From positions 62,001 through 126,000 of the forward strand of contig NZ_JNXT01000010.1 in NCBI RefSeq assembly GCF_000716675.1: 64,000 nt of DNA, read 5' to 3'. The stretch is from Streptomyces alboflavus (GTDB taxonomy: Bacteria > Actinomycetota > Actinomycetes > Streptomycetales > Streptomycetaceae). Shown in pieces: positions 51,821 through 62,565 of the stretch (its first letter is position 1; each line of letters starts with the position of its first letter). A model generated the notes under the pieces. That model had not been told where the DNA came from, did not search any database, and saw only the letters and a list, made by a program, of their open reading frames with translations. The position numbers and the translations under genes were made by a program.

Positions 51821-51847
51821 GGCGGGACTGGGGCGCACCCGCGAGGC

Positions 51848-53857
51848 CTACTCCCCCGCCACCACCTCAAGCACACCCTCCCCATACGTGGCCAACTTCT
51901 TCTCGCCGACCCCGCCGATGCCTCCCAGCTCCCCGACGGAGGCGGGCCGCACCGTGGCGATCTCCCGCAACGTCGCGTCATGGAAGATCACATAGGCGGG
52001 AACCCCCAGCTCACGGGCCTGCGCGGCCCGCCAGGCCCGCAGCGCCTCGAAGATGGGCACGGCCTCGGGCGCAAGCTCGGCCACAGCGGCAGCGGCCCGC
52101 GCCTTGCGCTCGCCCTTGGAGCCGGAACGCGCCGCGGTGGCGGGCTTCTTGGGCTCCTTGCGCAGGGGCACCTCGCGCTGCCGGCCGAGCACGGACCCAC
52201 TCGCCTCGGTGAGCACCAACGTGCCGTACTCCCCCTCGACCGCGAGCAGCCCCTGGGCGAGCAACTGCCGGACCACGCCCCGCCATTCGCCCTCGCCGAG
52301 CTCCTCGCCGATGCCGAAGACGGACAGCTGGTCGTGGTCGAACTGGATGATCTTGGCGGTTCTGCGGCCCAGGAGGATGTCGATGATCTGGCCGGCGCCG
52401 AACTTCTGGCCGCGCTCCCGCTGCAGCCGCACGACGGTCGACAGGAGCTTCTGCGCGGCCACCGTCCCGTCCCAGGTCTCGGGCGGGGTGAGGCAGGTGT
52501 CGCAGTTGCCGCAGGACTCGGCGGTGGGGTCCTGGCCGAAGTAGGTGAGGAGCTGGGCGCGGCGGCACTGGGCCGTCTCGCACAGCGCCAGCATGGCGTC
52601 CAGGTGCGCGGCGGCCCGGCGCCGGAACGCCTCGTCGCCCTCGCTGCCCTGGATGAGCTTGCGCTGCTGGACGACGTCCTGCAGGCCGTACGCCATCCAG
52701 GCCGTGGAGGGCATGCCGTCGCGGCCTGCGCGGCCTGTCTCCTGGTAGTACCCCTCGACCGACTTGGGCAGGTCGAGGTGGGCGACGAAGCGGACGTCCG
52801 GCTTGTCGATGCCCATGCCGAAGGCGATCGTGGCGACGACCACCAGGCCGTCCTCGCGCAGGAACCGCGACTGGTGCAGCGCGCGCGTGCCGCTGTCGAG
52901 TCCCGCGTGGTACGGCACCGCTTCCACGCCGTGGCTGCGGAGGAAGTCGGCGGTGCGCTCCACGCCATTGCGCGAGAGGCAGTAGACGATGCCCGCGTCG
53001 CCCTCGTGCTCCTCCTTCAGGAAGGTGAGGAGCTGCTTCTTCGGGTCCGCCTTGGGCACGATCCGGTACTGGATGTTCGGCCGGTCGAAGCTCGCCACGA
53101 AGTGCTTGGCGTCGGGCATGGCCAGGCGCTGGGTGATCTCCCGGTGCGTGGCGTCCGTGGCGGTCGCCGTCAGGGCGATGCGGGGCACGTCCGGCCAGCG
53201 CTCGCCGAGGACGGACAGGGACAGGTAGTCGGGGCGGAAGTCGTGGCCCCACTGGGCGACGCAGTGCGCCTCGTCGATGGCGAAGACGGAGATCGTGGCC
53301 CGGGAGAGCAGGCCGAGCGTGGCGTCCAGGCGCAGCCGCTCCGGCGCCAGGTAGAGCACGTCGAGCTCGCCCGCGAGCAGCTCGGCCTCCACCACCCGGC
53401 GCTCGTCGAAGTCCTGCGTGGAGTTCATGAACCCGGCCCGCACGCCGAGCGCCCTGAGCGCGTCCACCTGGTCCTGCATCAGCGCGATGAGCGGGGAGAC
53501 CACGACACCGGTGCCGGGGCGGACCAGGGCCGGGATCTGGTAGCACAGGGACTTGCCGCCGCCGGTCGGCATGAGGACGACGGCGTCGCCGCCCGCGATC
53601 ACATGGTCGATGATCGCTTCCTGCTCGCCGCGGAAGGAGTCGTACCCGAAGACGCGGTGCAGTGTCTCCAGCGCGTTGCCCGCGGCTACCCGGCCGGAGC
53701 CCGCGCCGCGGCCCGCGCCCGCTCCGGTGCCCGGGTGCGCGTCCGCGAACGGATCCTCGCCGGGGTCGCCGAACGGGTCCTCCTCCGGCTCCCCGAAGGG
53801 GTCGTCGAACGGGTCCGGCTCCGCGAACCGACTCGCGCCCTCGTCCATCTCTGTCAT
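51848..53857 (-). CDS. recQ: RecQ family ATP-dependent DNA helicase
   Basis: 669 residues from ATG 53857. Domains in order: an acidic leader with four DPF motifs (about 15-45), helicase core with [39 protein letters not shown] and [12 protein letters not shown], a zinc-binding region with [16 protein letters not shown], a winged-helix RQC domain, a basic linker ([14 protein letters not shown]) and a C-terminal HRDC domain ([24 protein letters not shown]...GVGEKKL). It unwinds DNA 3' to 5' during recombination and repair. ATG 53875 is an alternative start. Its transcript converges on fahA. Confidence 0.95.
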   Translation of the reverse strand: MTEMDEGASRFAEPDPFDDPFGEPEEDPFGDPGEDPFADAHPGTGAGAGRGAGSGRVAAGNALETLHRVFGYDSFRGEQEAIIDHVIAGGDAVVLMPTGGGKSLCYQIPALVRPGTGVVVSPLIALMQDQVDALRALGVRAGFMNSTQDFDERRVVEAELLAGELDVLYLAPERLRLDATLGLLSRATISVFAIDEAHCVAQWGHDFRPDYLSLSVLGERWPDVPRIALTATATDATHREITQRLAMPDAKHFVASFDRPNIQYRIVPKADPKKQLLTFLKEEHEGDAGIVYCLSRNGVERTADFLRSHGVEAVPYHAGLDSGTRALHQSRFLREDGLVVVATIAFGMGIDKPDVRFVAHLDLPKSVEGYYQETGRAGRDGMPSTAWMAYGLQDVVQQRKLIQGSEGDEAFRRRAAAHLDAMLALCETAQCRRAQLLTYFGQDPTAESCGNCDTCLTPPETWDGTVAAQKLLSTVVRLQRERGQKFGAGQIIDILLGRRTAKIIQFDHDQLSVFGIGEELGEGEWRGVVRQLLAQGLLAVEGEYGTLVLTEASGSVLGRQREVPLRKEPKKPATAARSGSKGERKARAAAAVAELAPEAVPIFEALRAWRAAQARELGVPAYVIFHDATLREIATVRPASVGELGGIGGVGEKKLATYGEGVLEVVAGE

Positions 53858-54051
53858 GCCACCGATCCCATACATCGCCCAGCCCCCGTACGTCACGCCT
53901 CGACCACCGCGTGCTTCCACCACTGCGTCCACGATAGGGGTCCGCGCCGACAGCCCACGAAGTTATCCACAGGCCGGCCCCCGCAGTGTGAAGAATGCGC
54001 CACCTCCGCCCCGGCGCCTCCGCCACGCACGGCACCGCCGCACCCCGCACA

Positions 54052-54098
54052 CGCCACCGCCCGGCCTCCCGCGAGCTGCGGGACACCGGGCGGTGGCG
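54052..54098. terminator. Terminator hairpin of the main nuo operon
   Basis: CGCCACCGCCCGG (54052-54064) pairs perfectly with CCGGGCGGTGGCG (54086-54098), with an inner stem CCCGC/GCGGG (54068-54072, 54078-54082). It starts 28 bases beyond the nuoN stop on the minus strand. No U-tract. Confidence 0.8.
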
Positions 54099-54126
54099 TA
54101 CGAGGCGGGCGGGCCGGAGCCCTCGC

Positions 54127-55776
54127 CTACCGGACGAAGACTCCCGACTGGCTGGCCAGATCGAGGAAGTACTGCGGCGCCACACCGAGCACCAGGGTCA
54201 CCGCGACGCCGAGCCCGATCGCCGTCATTGTCAGCGGCGACGGCACGGCGACCGTCGGGCCGTCCGCCTTCGGCTCGCTGAAGAACATCAGGACGATCAC
54301 GCGGATGTAGAAGAACGCCGCGATCGCGGACGAGATCACACCGACCACGACCAGCGCGCCCGCGCCACCCTCGGCGGCCGCCTTGAACACCGCGAACTTG
54401 CCCGAGAACCCGGAGGTCAGCGGGATGCCCGCGAAGGCGAGGAGGAAGACGGCGAACACCGCGGCGACCAGGGGTGAGCGGCGGCCGAGCCCCGCCCACT
54501 TCGACAGGTGTGTCGCCTCGCCGCCCGCGTCCCGCACCAGCGTGACCACCGCGAACGCGCCGATCGTCACGAAGGAGTACGCGCCCAGGTAGAAAAGGAC
54601 CGACGAGACGCCGTCCTTCGTGGTCGCGATGACACCCGCGAGGATGAAGCCCGCGTGCGCGATCGACGAGTACGCGAGGAGCCGCTTGATGTCGGTCTGG
54701 GTGATCGCGACGATCGCGCCGCCCAGCATCGTGATCACGGCGACGCCGTACATCACCGGCCGCCAGTCCCAGCGCAGGCCCGGGAGCACTACGTAGAGCA
54801 GTCGCAGGAGCGCGCCGAACGCGGCCACCTTCGTCGCCGCAGCCATGAAGCCCGTCACCGGCGTGGGCGCGCCCTGGTAGACGTCGGGCGTCCACATGTG
54901 GAACGGCACCGCGCCGACCTTGAAGAGCAGGCCCATCACGATCATCGCGGAGCCGATGAGGAGCAGCGCGTCGTTGCCCATGGTGCCCGCGAGGGCGGGG
55001 TCGACCGTGGTGATCGTGCCGTCGACGACCTTGGCGACCGTGCCGTACGACACCGAGCCCGCGTAGCCGTAGATCAGCGCGATGCCGAACAGCGTGAACG
55101 CGGAGGCGAAGGCGCCGAGGAGGAAGTACTTCACGGCCGCTTCCTGCGACATGAGCCGCTTGCGGCGCGCCAGGGCGCACAGCAGGTACAGCGGCAGCGA
55201 GAAGACCTCCAGGGCGATGAAGAACGTCAGCAGGTCGTTCGCCGACGGGAAGACCAGCATGCCGCCGATGGCGAACAGTGCCAGCGGGAACACCTCGGTG
55301 GTGGCGAACCCGGCCTTGGTGGCGGCCTGTTCGCCCTCACTGCCGGGTACGGCTCCGGCCTGTGCCACGAAGGAGTCGACGCGGTTGCCGTGCGCCACCG
55401 GATCGAGCTTGCGCTCCGCGAAGGTGAAGATCGCGACCAGGCCTGCGAGGAGAATGGTGCCCTGGAGGAAGAGCGCGGGACCGTCGACGGCGATGGCTCC
55501 CATCGCCGCGATGCGGGCCTTCGTGGTGCCGTAGCCCCCGGCCGCGAGGGCGACGACCGCGGCGAAGGCTGCGGCGAGGGCGACGACGGACACGAACAGC
55601 TGGGCGTAGTAACGGGACTTGCGCGGCACGAAGGCTTCGATGAGCACTCCGATGACGGCGGCACCGATGACGATCAGGGTCGGTGCCAGCTGGCCGTACT
55701 CGATGTTCGGCGCGTCGATCTTGTCGATCGGGTCGGCCGCCGTTGTCCACAGGCTGTGGACGGCTGTCGCACTCAC
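54127..55776 (-). CDS. nuoN: Complex I subunit N, main operon
   Basis: 549 residues, about 14 helices. Motifs: FFIALEVFSLPLYLLCALAR with the channel Glu, LLFKVGAVPFHMWTPDVYQG with Lys, KRLLAYSSIAHAGFILAG and SGFSGKFAVF. Antiporter-like pump subunit at the NuoH-proximal side. GTG 55776 overlaps nuoM's stop as GTGA. Last gene of the operon, ending at the hairpin 54052-54098. Confidence 0.96.
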   Translation of the reverse strand: MSATAVHSLWTTAADPIDKIDAPNIEYGQLAPTLIVIGAAVIGVLIEAFVPRKSRYYAQLFVSVVALAAAFAAVVALAAGGYGTTKARIAAMGAIAVDGPALFLQGTILLAGLVAIFTFAERKLDPVAHGNRVDSFVAQAGAVPGSEGEQAATKAGFATTEVFPLALFAIGGMLVFPSANDLLTFFIALEVFSLPLYLLCALARRKRLMSQEAAVKYFLLGAFASAFTLFGIALIYGYAGSVSYGTVAKVVDGTITTVDPALAGTMGNDALLLIGSAMIVMGLLFKVGAVPFHMWTPDVYQGAPTPVTGFMAAATKVAAFGALLRLLYVVLPGLRWDWRPVMYGVAVITMLGGAIVAITQTDIKRLLAYSSIAHAGFILAGVIATTKDGVSSVLFYLGAYSFVTIGAFAVVTLVRDAGGEATHLSKWAGLGRRSPLVAAVFAVFLLAFAGIPLTSGFSGKFAVFKAAAEGGAGALVVVGVISSAIAAFFYIRVIVLMFFSEPKADGPTVAVPSPLTMTAIGLGVAVTLVLGVAPQYFLDLASQSGVFVR

Positions 55777-57344
55777 TTGGCGGCCTCCACTTCGGGCTTG
55801 GGGTCCTTCTTCTGGACGTCGGACATGGTGTGCTTGACCGCGGGGTTCACCAGCTCGGTGACCGGCTTCGGATAGACGCCGAGGACGATCAGGAGGGCGA
55901 TCAGCGGGGCCACCACGGCCAGCTCGCGCACCTTCAGGTCGGGCATCGACGCGACCTCCGGCTTCACCGGGCCCGTCATCGTCCGCTGGTAGAGCACGAG
56001 GGTGTAGAGCGCGGCGAGCACGATGCCGAAGGTCGCGATGATCCCGACCGCCGGATAGCGCGCGAACGTGCCCACCAGGACCAGGAACTCACTCACGAAC
56101 GGCGCGAGCCCCGGCAGCGACAGCGTGGCCAGACCGCCGATCAGGAACGTGCCCGCGAGCACCGGCGCGACCTTCTGCACTCCTCCGTAGTCCGCGATCA
56201 GACGCGAGCCGCGGCGCGAGATCAGGAAGCCGGCGACCAGCATCAGGGCGGCCGTGGAGAGGCCGTGGTTGACCATGTAGAGCGTCGCGCCGGACTGCCC
56301 CTGGGACGTCATCGCGAAGATGCCGAGGATGATGAACCCGAAGTGCGAGATCGACGCGTACGCCACCAGGCGCTTGATGTCGCGCTGGCCGACGGCGAGC
56401 AGCGCTCCGTAGATGATGCTGATCAGGGCGAGCACCAGGATCGCCGGTGTCGCCCACTTGCTCGCCTCCGGGAACAGCTGGAGGCAGAAGCGCAGCATCG
56501 CGAACGTGCCGCCCTTGTCGACCACCGCCGTGATCAGCACGGCGACCGGGGCCGTGGCCTCGCCCATCGCGTTCGGCAGCCAGGTGTGCAGCGGCCACAG
56601 CGGGGCCTTCACCGCGAAGGCGAAGAAGAACCCGAGGAACAGCAGCCGCTCGGTGTTGGTCGCCATGTCCAGCGAGCCGTTGGCCCGTGCTTCGGCGATC
56701 TCCTGGAGCGAGAAGTTCCCGGCGACTACGTAGAGCCCGATCACGGCGGCCAGCATGATGAGGCCGCCGACCAGGTTGTAGAGCAGGAACTTCACGGCCG
56801 CGTACGAGCGCTGCGCCGAGGCCTTCTCGTCGCTGCCCGCGTGGGCGCGGTCTCCGAAGCCGCCGATGAGGAAGTACATCGGGATGAGCATGGCTTCGAA
56901 GAAGATGTAGAAGAGGAAGACGTCGGTGGCCTCGAAGGAGATGATCACCATCGCCTCGACGGCCAGGATCAGGGCGAAGAAGCCCTGGGTCGGCCGCCAG
57001 CGCGACGACTTCGTCTCCAGGGGATCCGCGTCGTGCCAGCCCGCCAGGATGATGAAGGGGATCAGCAGGGCGGTGAGCGCGATCAGGGCGACGCCGATGC
57101 CGTCGACGCCCAGTTCGTACCGCACCCCGAAGTCACTGATCCAGGCGCGTGATTCGGTCAGTTGATAGCGGTCGCCGTCCGGGTCGAACCGGACGGCGAC
57201 CACGACGGCCAGCACGAGCGTGGCCAGCGAGAAGAACAGCGCGAGCCACTTGGCGGCGGTCCGCCGTGCGGCCGGGACGGCCGCCGTGGCGATCGCGCCG
57301 ACCGCGGGAAGCGCGGCCGTCGCTGTCAGCAGAGGAAACGACAT
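55773..57344 (-). CDS. nuoM: Complex I subunit M, main operon
   Basis: 523 residues. Channel residues seen in FFEAMLIPMYFLIGGFG (Glu), AVKAPLWPLHTWLPNAMGEA (Lys) and FVSEFLVLVG (Glu). KRLVAYASISHFGFIILG follows the family pattern. ATG 57344 is five bases after the nuoL stop; the long open frame upstream in the same phase is only a shadow of nuoL. Proton pump of the membrane arm. Confidence 0.96.
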   Translation of the reverse strand: MSFPLLTATAALPAVGAIATAAVPAARRTAAKWLALFFSLATLVLAVVVAVRFDPDGDRYQLTESRAWISDFGVRYELGVDGIGVALIALTALLIPFIILAGWHDADPLETKSSRWRPTQGFFALILAVEAMVIISFEATDVFLFYIFFEAMLIPMYFLIGGFGDRAHAGSDEKASAQRSYAAVKFLLYNLVGGLIMLAAVIGLYVVAGNFSLQEIAEARANGSLDMATNTERLLFLGFFFAFAVKAPLWPLHTWLPNAMGEATAPVAVLITAVVDKGGTFAMLRFCLQLFPEASKWATPAILVLALISIIYGALLAVGQRDIKRLVAYASISHFGFIILGIFAMTSQGQSGATLYMVNHGLSTAALMLVAGFLISRRGSRLIADYGGVQKVAPVLAGTFLIGGLATLSLPGLAPFVSEFLVLVGTFARYPAVGIIATFGIVLAALYTLVLYQRTMTGPVKPEVASMPDLKVRELAVVAPLIALLIVLGVYPKPVTELVNPAVKHTMSDVQKKDPKPEVEAAK

Positions 57345-57349
57345 CGGTA

Positions 57350-59251
57350 TCAGACCGCCCTCATCAGCAGGGTCGCGGCGATGAGGACCGCCACGCCGCC
57401 GAACATCGAGACCGCGTAGCTGCGGGCGAAGCCGTTCTGCAGCTTGCGCAGCCGTCCGGAGAGCCCGCCGACCGAGGCCGCCGTGCCATTGACCACGCCG
57501 TCCACCAGGGTGTGGTCGACGTACACCAGGGAGCGCGTGAGGTGCTCGCCGCCGCGCACCAGGACCACGTGGTTGAAGTCGTCCTGGAGCAGGTCGCGGC
57601 GGGCCGCGCGGGTGAGCAGCGAGCCGCGCGGGGCCACTGAGGGCACCGGCCGCCTGCCGTACTGGAGCCAGGCCAGGGTGACGCCGATGACGAGGACCAC
57701 CATCGTGGCGCCCGTGACCGTGGCGGCGCTCAGCGGGGAGTCGCCGTGGTCGTGGTGGGTGACCGGCTCCAGCCAGTGCATGAAGCGGTCGCCGATGCTG
57801 AAGAAGCCGCCCGCGCACACCGAACCGACGGCGAGCAGGATCATCGGGATCGTCATGGACTTCGGCGACTCGTGCGGATGCGGCTGCTTGCCCTCCGCGT
57901 CCGGCTCCCAGCGCTTCTCGCCGAAGAAGGTCATGATCATCACGCGGGTCATGTAGTACGCCGTGATGGCCGCGCCGAGCAGCGCCACGGAGCCGAGGAT
58001 CCAGCCCTCCGTGCCGCCCTTGGCGAACGCCGCCTCGATGATCTTGTCCTTGGAGAAGAAGCCGGACAGGCCGGGGAAGCCGATGATGGCGAGATAGCCG
58101 AGGCCGAAGGTCACGAAGGTCACCGGCATGTACTTCCGCAGGCCCCCGTACTTCCGCATGTCCACCTCGTCGTTCATGCCGTGCATGACCGAACCGGCGC
58201 CGAGGAAGAGCCCAGCCTTGAAGAAGCCGTGCGTCACCAGGTGCATGATCGCGAAGACGTAGCCGATGGGGCCGAGGCCCGCGGCCAGGATCATGTAGCC
58301 GATCTGGGACATCGTCGACCCGGCGAGGGCCTTCTTGATGTCGTCCTTCGCGCAACCGACGATCGCACCGAAGAGGAGCGTCACCGCGCCCACGACGGTC
58401 ACGGCCAACTGCGCGTCCGGGGCGGCGTTGAAGATCTCCCCCGAGCGCACGATCAGGTACACACCGGCGGTCACCATCGTCGCCGCGTGGATCAGGGCCG
58501 AGACCGGGGTCGGGCCCTCCATCGCGTCCCCGAGCCAGGACTGCAGCGGCACCTGGGCGGACTTGCCGCAGGCCGCGAGCAGCAGCATCAGGCCGATCGC
58601 CGTCAGCTTGCCCTCGCCCGTCTCACCGGTGGCCTCCAGGACATCGCCGAAGGCGAACGTCCCGAAGGTGGTGAACATCAGCATGATGGCGATCGAAAGA
58701 CCCATGTCGCCGACCCGGTTGACCAGGAAGGCCTTCTTGGCCGCCGTGGCCGCGCTGGGCTTGTGCTGCCAGAAGCCGATCAGGAGGTACGAGGCGAGGC
58801 CCACGCCCTCCCAGCCGACGTACAGGAGCAGGTAGTTGTCGGCGAGGACGAGCAGGAGCATCGCCGCGAGGAACAGGTTCAGGTAGCCGAAGAAGCGGCG
58901 GCGCCGCTCGTCGTGCTCCATGTACCCGATCGAGTACAGGTGGATCAGGGTGCCCACGCCGGAGATCAGCAGGACGAACGTCACCGACAGCTGGTCGAGC
59001 TGGAAGGCGACGTCCGCCTGGAAGCCCTCGACGGGGATCCAGCTGAACAGGTGCTGGTTCAGGGTCCGGTCCTCGGCCCCCTTGCCCAGCATGTCGGTGA
59101 AGAGCACAAGCCCGATCACGAAGGAGACGGCCGCGAGCGCCGTGCCGAGCCAGTGGCCCACCCGGTCGAGGCGGCGCCCGCCGCACAGCAGCACGGCCGC
59201 TCCGAGCAGAGGCGCCGCCACCAGCAGCGCAATCAAGTTCTCTGTGTCCAC
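57350..59251 (-). CDS. nuoL: Complex I subunit L, main operon
   Basis: 633 residues with about 16 helices including the long C-terminal lateral helix. Motifs: [53 protein letters not shown] and [21 protein letters not shown] 59251 lies 15 bases after the nuoK stop. A His/Asp-rich loop ([14 protein letters not shown]) is exposed between late helices. Distal proton pump of the membrane arm. Confidence 0.96.
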   Translation of the reverse strand: MDTENLIALLVAAPLLGAAVLLCGGRRLDRVGHWLGTALAAVSFVIGLVLFTDMLGKGAEDRTLNQHLFSWIPVEGFQADVAFQLDQLSVTFVLLISGVGTLIHLYSIGYMEHDERRRRFFGYLNLFLAAMLLLVLADNYLLLYVGWEGVGLASYLLIGFWQHKPSAATAAKKAFLVNRVGDMGLSIAIMLMFTTFGTFAFGDVLEATGETGEGKLTAIGLMLLLAACGKSAQVPLQSWLGDAMEGPTPVSALIHAATMVTAGVYLIVRSGEIFNAAPDAQLAVTVVGAVTLLFGAIVGCAKDDIKKALAGSTMSQIGYMILAAGLGPIGYVFAIMHLVTHGFFKAGLFLGAGSVMHGMNDEVDMRKYGGLRKYMPVTFVTFGLGYLAIIGFPGLSGFFSKDKIIEAAFAKGGTEGWILGSVALLGAAITAYYMTRVMIMTFFGEKRWEPDAEGKQPHPHESPKSMTIPMILLAVGSVCAGGFFSIGDRFMHWLEPVTHHDHGDSPLSAATVTGATMVVLVIGVTLAWLQYGRRPVPSVAPRGSLLTRAARRDLLQDDFNHVVLVRGGEHLTRSLVYVDHTLVDGVVNGTAASVGGLSGRLRKLQNGFARSYAVSMFGGVAVLIAATLLMRAV

Positions 59252-59266
59252 GGTTCTAGCGACCCC

Positions 59267-59566
59267 TTACAGCTTCATCAGGCTGGCGTCGTCGACCGAG
59301 GCCGAGTGACGGGAGCGGAACAGCGACACGATGATCGCGAGCCCGACCACGACTTCCGCTGCCGCGACGACCATCGTGAAGAAGGCGATGATCTGGCCGT
59401 CCAAGTTCCCGTGCAGCCGGGCGAAGGCGACGAACGCGAGGTTGCAGGCGTTCAGCATCAGCTCGACGCACATGAAGACGACGATCACGTTCCGCCGGAT
59501 CAGCACGCCAGTGGCGCCGATGGCGAACAGCAGGGCCGCCAGATACAGGTAGTTGACCGGATTCAC
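59267..59566 (-). CDS. nuoK: Complex I subunit K, main operon
   Basis: 99 residues, three helices, normal length. The two membrane Glu residues are in [18 protein letters not shown] and [19 protein letters not shown] 59566 overlaps the nuoJ stop as GTGA. It relays protons between NuoH and the antiporter-like subunits. Compare the 137-residue NuoK2. Confidence 0.96.
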   Translation of the reverse strand: MNPVNYLYLAALLFAIGATGVLIRRNVIVVFMCVELMLNACNLAFVAFARLHGNLDGQIIAFFTMVVAAAEVVVGLAIIVSLFRSRHSASVDDASLMKL

Positions 59567-60456
59567 TTCGACGCCTCCTCGGTCTGCTCGCCCGCCGCGG
59601 CGGCGACGGGGTCGGACCCGGAATCGCCCTCACCGCTCCGGCCGGTGTCCGGCCGGACCGACCCTGGCCGCTCCAGACGGTCGGCGGCACGCTGCTCCAG
59701 GGCCCGCAGGTCGTTCAGCGCCTCGCTGGAGACGTCTCGGATCTGGCCGCGCTCACGCAGCGTCTGGTTGACCGTCAGCTCCGAAGGCGTGCCGTCCGGG
59801 AGCAGGCCCGCGATGTCCACCGCGTTGTGCCGGGCGTACACACCCGGGGCCGGCAGCGGCGGAAGGTGCTTGCCCTCGCGCACGCGCTCCTCGGCGCGCT
59901 CGCGCTGCGTCTTGGCGCGCTCCGTGCGCTCGCGGTGGGTGAGGACCATCGCGCCGACCGTCGCCGTGATCAGCAGGGCGCCGGTGATCTCGAAGGCGAA
60001 GACGTACTTCGTGAAGATGAGGGACGCGAGGCCCTCCACGTTGCCGCCCTCGTTGGCCTTGGCCAGGCCGTTGAAGTCCTTCAGCGATGCGTTGCCGATG
60101 CCCGCGAACAGCAGGATGGCGAAGCCGAATCCGCACAGGGCGGCCAGCCAGCGCTGGCCTTTGATGGTCTCCTTCAGGGAGTCGGCGGCGGTGACGCCGA
60201 CGAGCATGACCACGAAGAGGAACAGCATCATGATCGCGCCCGTGTAGACCACGATCTGCACGATGCCCAGGAAGTACGCGCCGTTGGCCAGGTAGAACAC
60301 CGCGAGGATGATCATGGTCCCGGCGAGGCAGAGCGCGCTGTGGACCGCCTTGCGCATCAGGATCGTGCACAGCGCGCCGATCACGGCGACCGTGGCGAGC
60401 ACCCAGAACTGGACGGCCTCGCCTGTGGAGGTGGTGTAGGCCGCGAGGGCGGTCAT
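59563..60456 (-). CDS. nuoJ: Complex I subunit J, main operon, long form
   Basis: 297 residues. The five-helix core ends near residue 175 ([24 protein letters not shown] is the third helix, with its Tyr). About 120 further residues are hydrophilic and charged ([20 protein letters not shown], then a Gly/Ser/Asp tail). E. coli NuoJ has 184 residues; long cytoplasmic tails are common in actinobacteria. ATG 60456 overlaps the nuoI stop as ATGA. Confidence 0.95.
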   Translation of the reverse strand: MTALAAYTTSTGEAVQFWVLATVAVIGALCTILMRKAVHSALCLAGTMIILAVFYLANGAYFLGIVQIVVYTGAIMMLFLFVVMLVGVTAADSLKETIKGQRWLAALCGFGFAILLFAGIGNASLKDFNGLAKANEGGNVEGLASLIFTKYVFAFEITGALLITATVGAMVLTHRERTERAKTQRERAEERVREGKHLPPLPAPGVYARHNAVDIAGLLPDGTPSELTVNQTLRERGQIRDVSSEALNDLRALEQRAADRLERPGSVRPDTGRSGEGDSGSDPVAAAAGEQTEEASK

Positions 60457-61181
60457 GCGTCCACCCCCTGCTCGCGCGAGGCCCCGGACCCTTCACCGGA
60501 GCCGGATCCGTCGAAGGCCTCGTCCCCGGGGACGGGCTTCTCGCCCTTGGAGACGGCCACTTGGGGCACCGTGCCCGGCGCGGCCTGGGTGACGAGACCG
60601 CGGTAGTAGTCGCCCTCGTCCATGCCGGGGTAGATCGCGTGCGGCGTGTCGACCATGTCCTCTTCGAGGCCGGCGAGCAGCTGCTCCTTGGTGTAGATCA
60701 GGTTCTCGCGGCTGCTGTCGGCGAGCTCGAACTCGTTCGTCATCGTCAGCGCGCGCGTGGGGCACGCCTCGATGCACAGGCCGCAGAGGATGCAGCGGGC
60801 GTAGTTGATCTGGTAGACGCGGCCGTACCGCTCGCCCGGGGAGTAGCGCTCCTCTTCGGTGTTGTCCGCGCCCTCCACATAGATGGCGTCCGCGGGACAG
60901 GCCCAGGCGCACAGCTCGCAGCCGACGCATTTCTCCAGGCCGTCCGGATGGCGGTTGAGCTGGTGCCGGCCGTGGAACCGGGGTGCGGTGGTCTTCTGCT
61001 GCTCCGGATACTGCTCGGTCAGCCGCTTCTTGAACATGGCCTTGAAGGTCACGCCGAAGCCCGCGACGGGGTTCTGGAACCCCTGGTTGGACTGGTTCGA
61101 CTGCTGCGGGTCGGCCGCCTGCTGCTGCTCGGGCGGCTGCGAGCGCTTCGGCCGGTCCGGCATGTTCGACTGCTCAGCCAT
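60453..61181 (-). CDS. nuoI: Complex I subunit I, main operon (two [4Fe-4S] clusters)
   Basis: 242 residues. Cluster motifs [12 protein letters not shown] and [12 protein letters not shown] are complete. The N-terminal 35 residues are Gln/Pro-rich ([19 protein letters not shown]), and the C-terminal end is acidic and Gly/Ser-rich. ATG 61181 is preferred because AAGGAGG lies upstream; it overlaps the nuoH end by eight bases. Links the NuoG cluster chain to NuoB. Confidence 0.95.
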   Translation of the reverse strand: MAEQSNMPDRPKRSQPPEQQQAADPQQSNQSNQGFQNPVAGFGVTFKAMFKKRLTEQYPEQQKTTAPRFHGRHQLNRHPDGLEKCVGCELCAWACPADAIYVEGADNTEEERYSPGERYGRVYQINYARCILCGLCIEACPTRALTMTNEFELADSSRENLIYTKEQLLAGLEEDMVDTPHAIYPGMDEGDYYRGLVTQAAPGTVPQVAVSKGEKPVPGDEAFDGSGSGEGSGASREQGVDA

Positions 61182-62565
61182 CGGACGCCTCCTTTCCGTC
61201 ACTTTGAGTATCGGGCCCACCACTGACAATCAACTCCCGCTCATGGCGCGGGCGTCGGCGCGGCACCGGCGGCAGGGTCTGTCCGGGCAGCGGCGGCACG
61301 GGGAATCCCCCGGCCATCGGGTCGAAGGCGGCGGATTCCTCCGGCGGGGAAGCCGCGATCTCCTGCTTCTCACGCTTGTCGCGGAAGATGTCCACGAGTA
61401 CGGAGAGCAACAACAGGGCGAGCACTCCGCCGCCTACGTAGAGCGCGATCTCGCTGAAGTCGTAGTCCTCGTTGCGCAGCGCCCGCACCGTGGCGACGAG
61501 CATCAGCCACACCACCGACACCGGGATGAGGACCTTCCAGCCGAGCTTCATCAGCTGGTCATAGCGGACTCGGGGCAGCGTGCCGCGCAGCCAGATGAAG
61601 AAGAACAACAGCAGCTGGACCTTGAGCACGAACCAGGCCATCGGCCACCAGCCGTGGTTCGCGCCCTCCCAGAAGGTGCTGATGGGCCAGGGAGCCCGCC
61701 AGCCGCCCAGGAAGAGCGTCACGGACACGGCCGAGACGGTGATCATGTTGATGTACTCGGCGAGCATGAAGATCGCGAACTTGATCGACGAGTACTCGGT
61801 GTTGAAGCCGCCGACGAGGTCGCCCTCGGACTCCGGCATGTCGAACGGCGCGCGGTTGGTCTCGCCGATCATCGTCACGATGTAGATCAGGAACGAGACC
61901 GGAAGCAGCAGGACGTACCAGCGGCCCTCCTGCGCCTCCACGATCCGCGACGTCGACATCGACCCGGAGTACAGGAAGACCGAGGCGAACGCGGCGCCCA
62001 TCGCGATCTCGTAGGAGATCATCTGCGCGCACGAGCGGAGACCGCCGAGCAGCGGGTACGTCGAGCCGGAGCTCCAGCCCGCGAGCACGATGCCGTAGAT
62101 GCCGACCGAGGCGACCGCGAGGATGTAGAGCATCGCGATCGGCAGGTCGGTGAGCTGCATCGTGGTGCGGTGCCCGAAGATCGACACTTCGTTGCCCGCG
62201 GGCCCGAAGGGGATCACCGCGATCGCCATGAAGGCGGGGATCGCGGCGACCACCGGCGCGAGGATGTAGACCACCTTGTCCGCGCGCTTGACGACCAGGT
62301 CTTCCTTGAGCATCAGCTTGATGCCGTCCGCGAGGGACTGCAGCATGCCCCAGGGGCCGTGCCGGTTCGGGCCGATGCGCAGCTGCATCCAGGCCACGAC
62401 CTTGCGCTCCCACACGATGGAGAACAGCACCATCACCATCAGGAACGCGAAGCAGAAGACGGCCTTCAGGCCGATCAGCCACCAGGGGTCCCTGCCGAAC
62501 ATCGACAGGTCCTCGGCCGCGAGCGGCACCGATGCCTGCGCGGTGTGCACTGCCTGAAGCATCAC
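61174..62565 (-). CDS. nuoH: Complex I subunit H, main operon
   Basis: 463 residues. Eight-helix core with canonical quinone-channel motifs [39 protein letters not shown] and [17 protein letters not shown]. The C-terminal 80 residues after the last helix are hydrophilic ([15 protein letters not shown]...) and longer than in E. coli. Start GTG 62565 or ATG 62562, with GGAGGTG upstream, overlapping the nuoG stop. Confidence 0.95.
   Translation of the reverse strand: MMLQAVHTAQASVPLAAEDLSMFGRDPWWLIGLKAVFCFAFLMVMVLFSIVWERKVVAWMQLRIGPNRHGPWGMLQSLADGIKLMLKEDLVVKRADKVVYILAPVVAAIPAFMAIAVIPFGPAGNEVSIFGHRTTMQLTDLPIAMLYILAVASVGIYGIVLAGWSSGSTYPLLGGLRSCAQMISYEIAMGAAFASVFLYSGSMSTSRIVEAQEGRWYVLLLPVSFLIYIVTMIGETNRAPFDMPESEGDLVGGFNTEYSSIKFAIFMLAEYINMITVSAVSVTLFLGGWRAPWPISTFWEGANHGWWPMAWFVLKVQLLLFFFIWLRGTLPRVRYDQLMKLGWKVLIPVSVVWLMLVATVRALRNEDYDFSEIALYVGGGVLALLLLSVLVDIFRDKREKQEIAASPPEESAAFDPMAGGFPVPPLPGQTLPPVPRRRPRHERELIVSGGPDTQSDGKEASDG

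Noticed and set aside
55773..58355. NuoM starting upstream inside nuoL (860 codons)
   Set aside because: The extra residues are a shadow of nuoL. ATG 57344, five bases after the nuoL stop, gives the normal 523-residue length.
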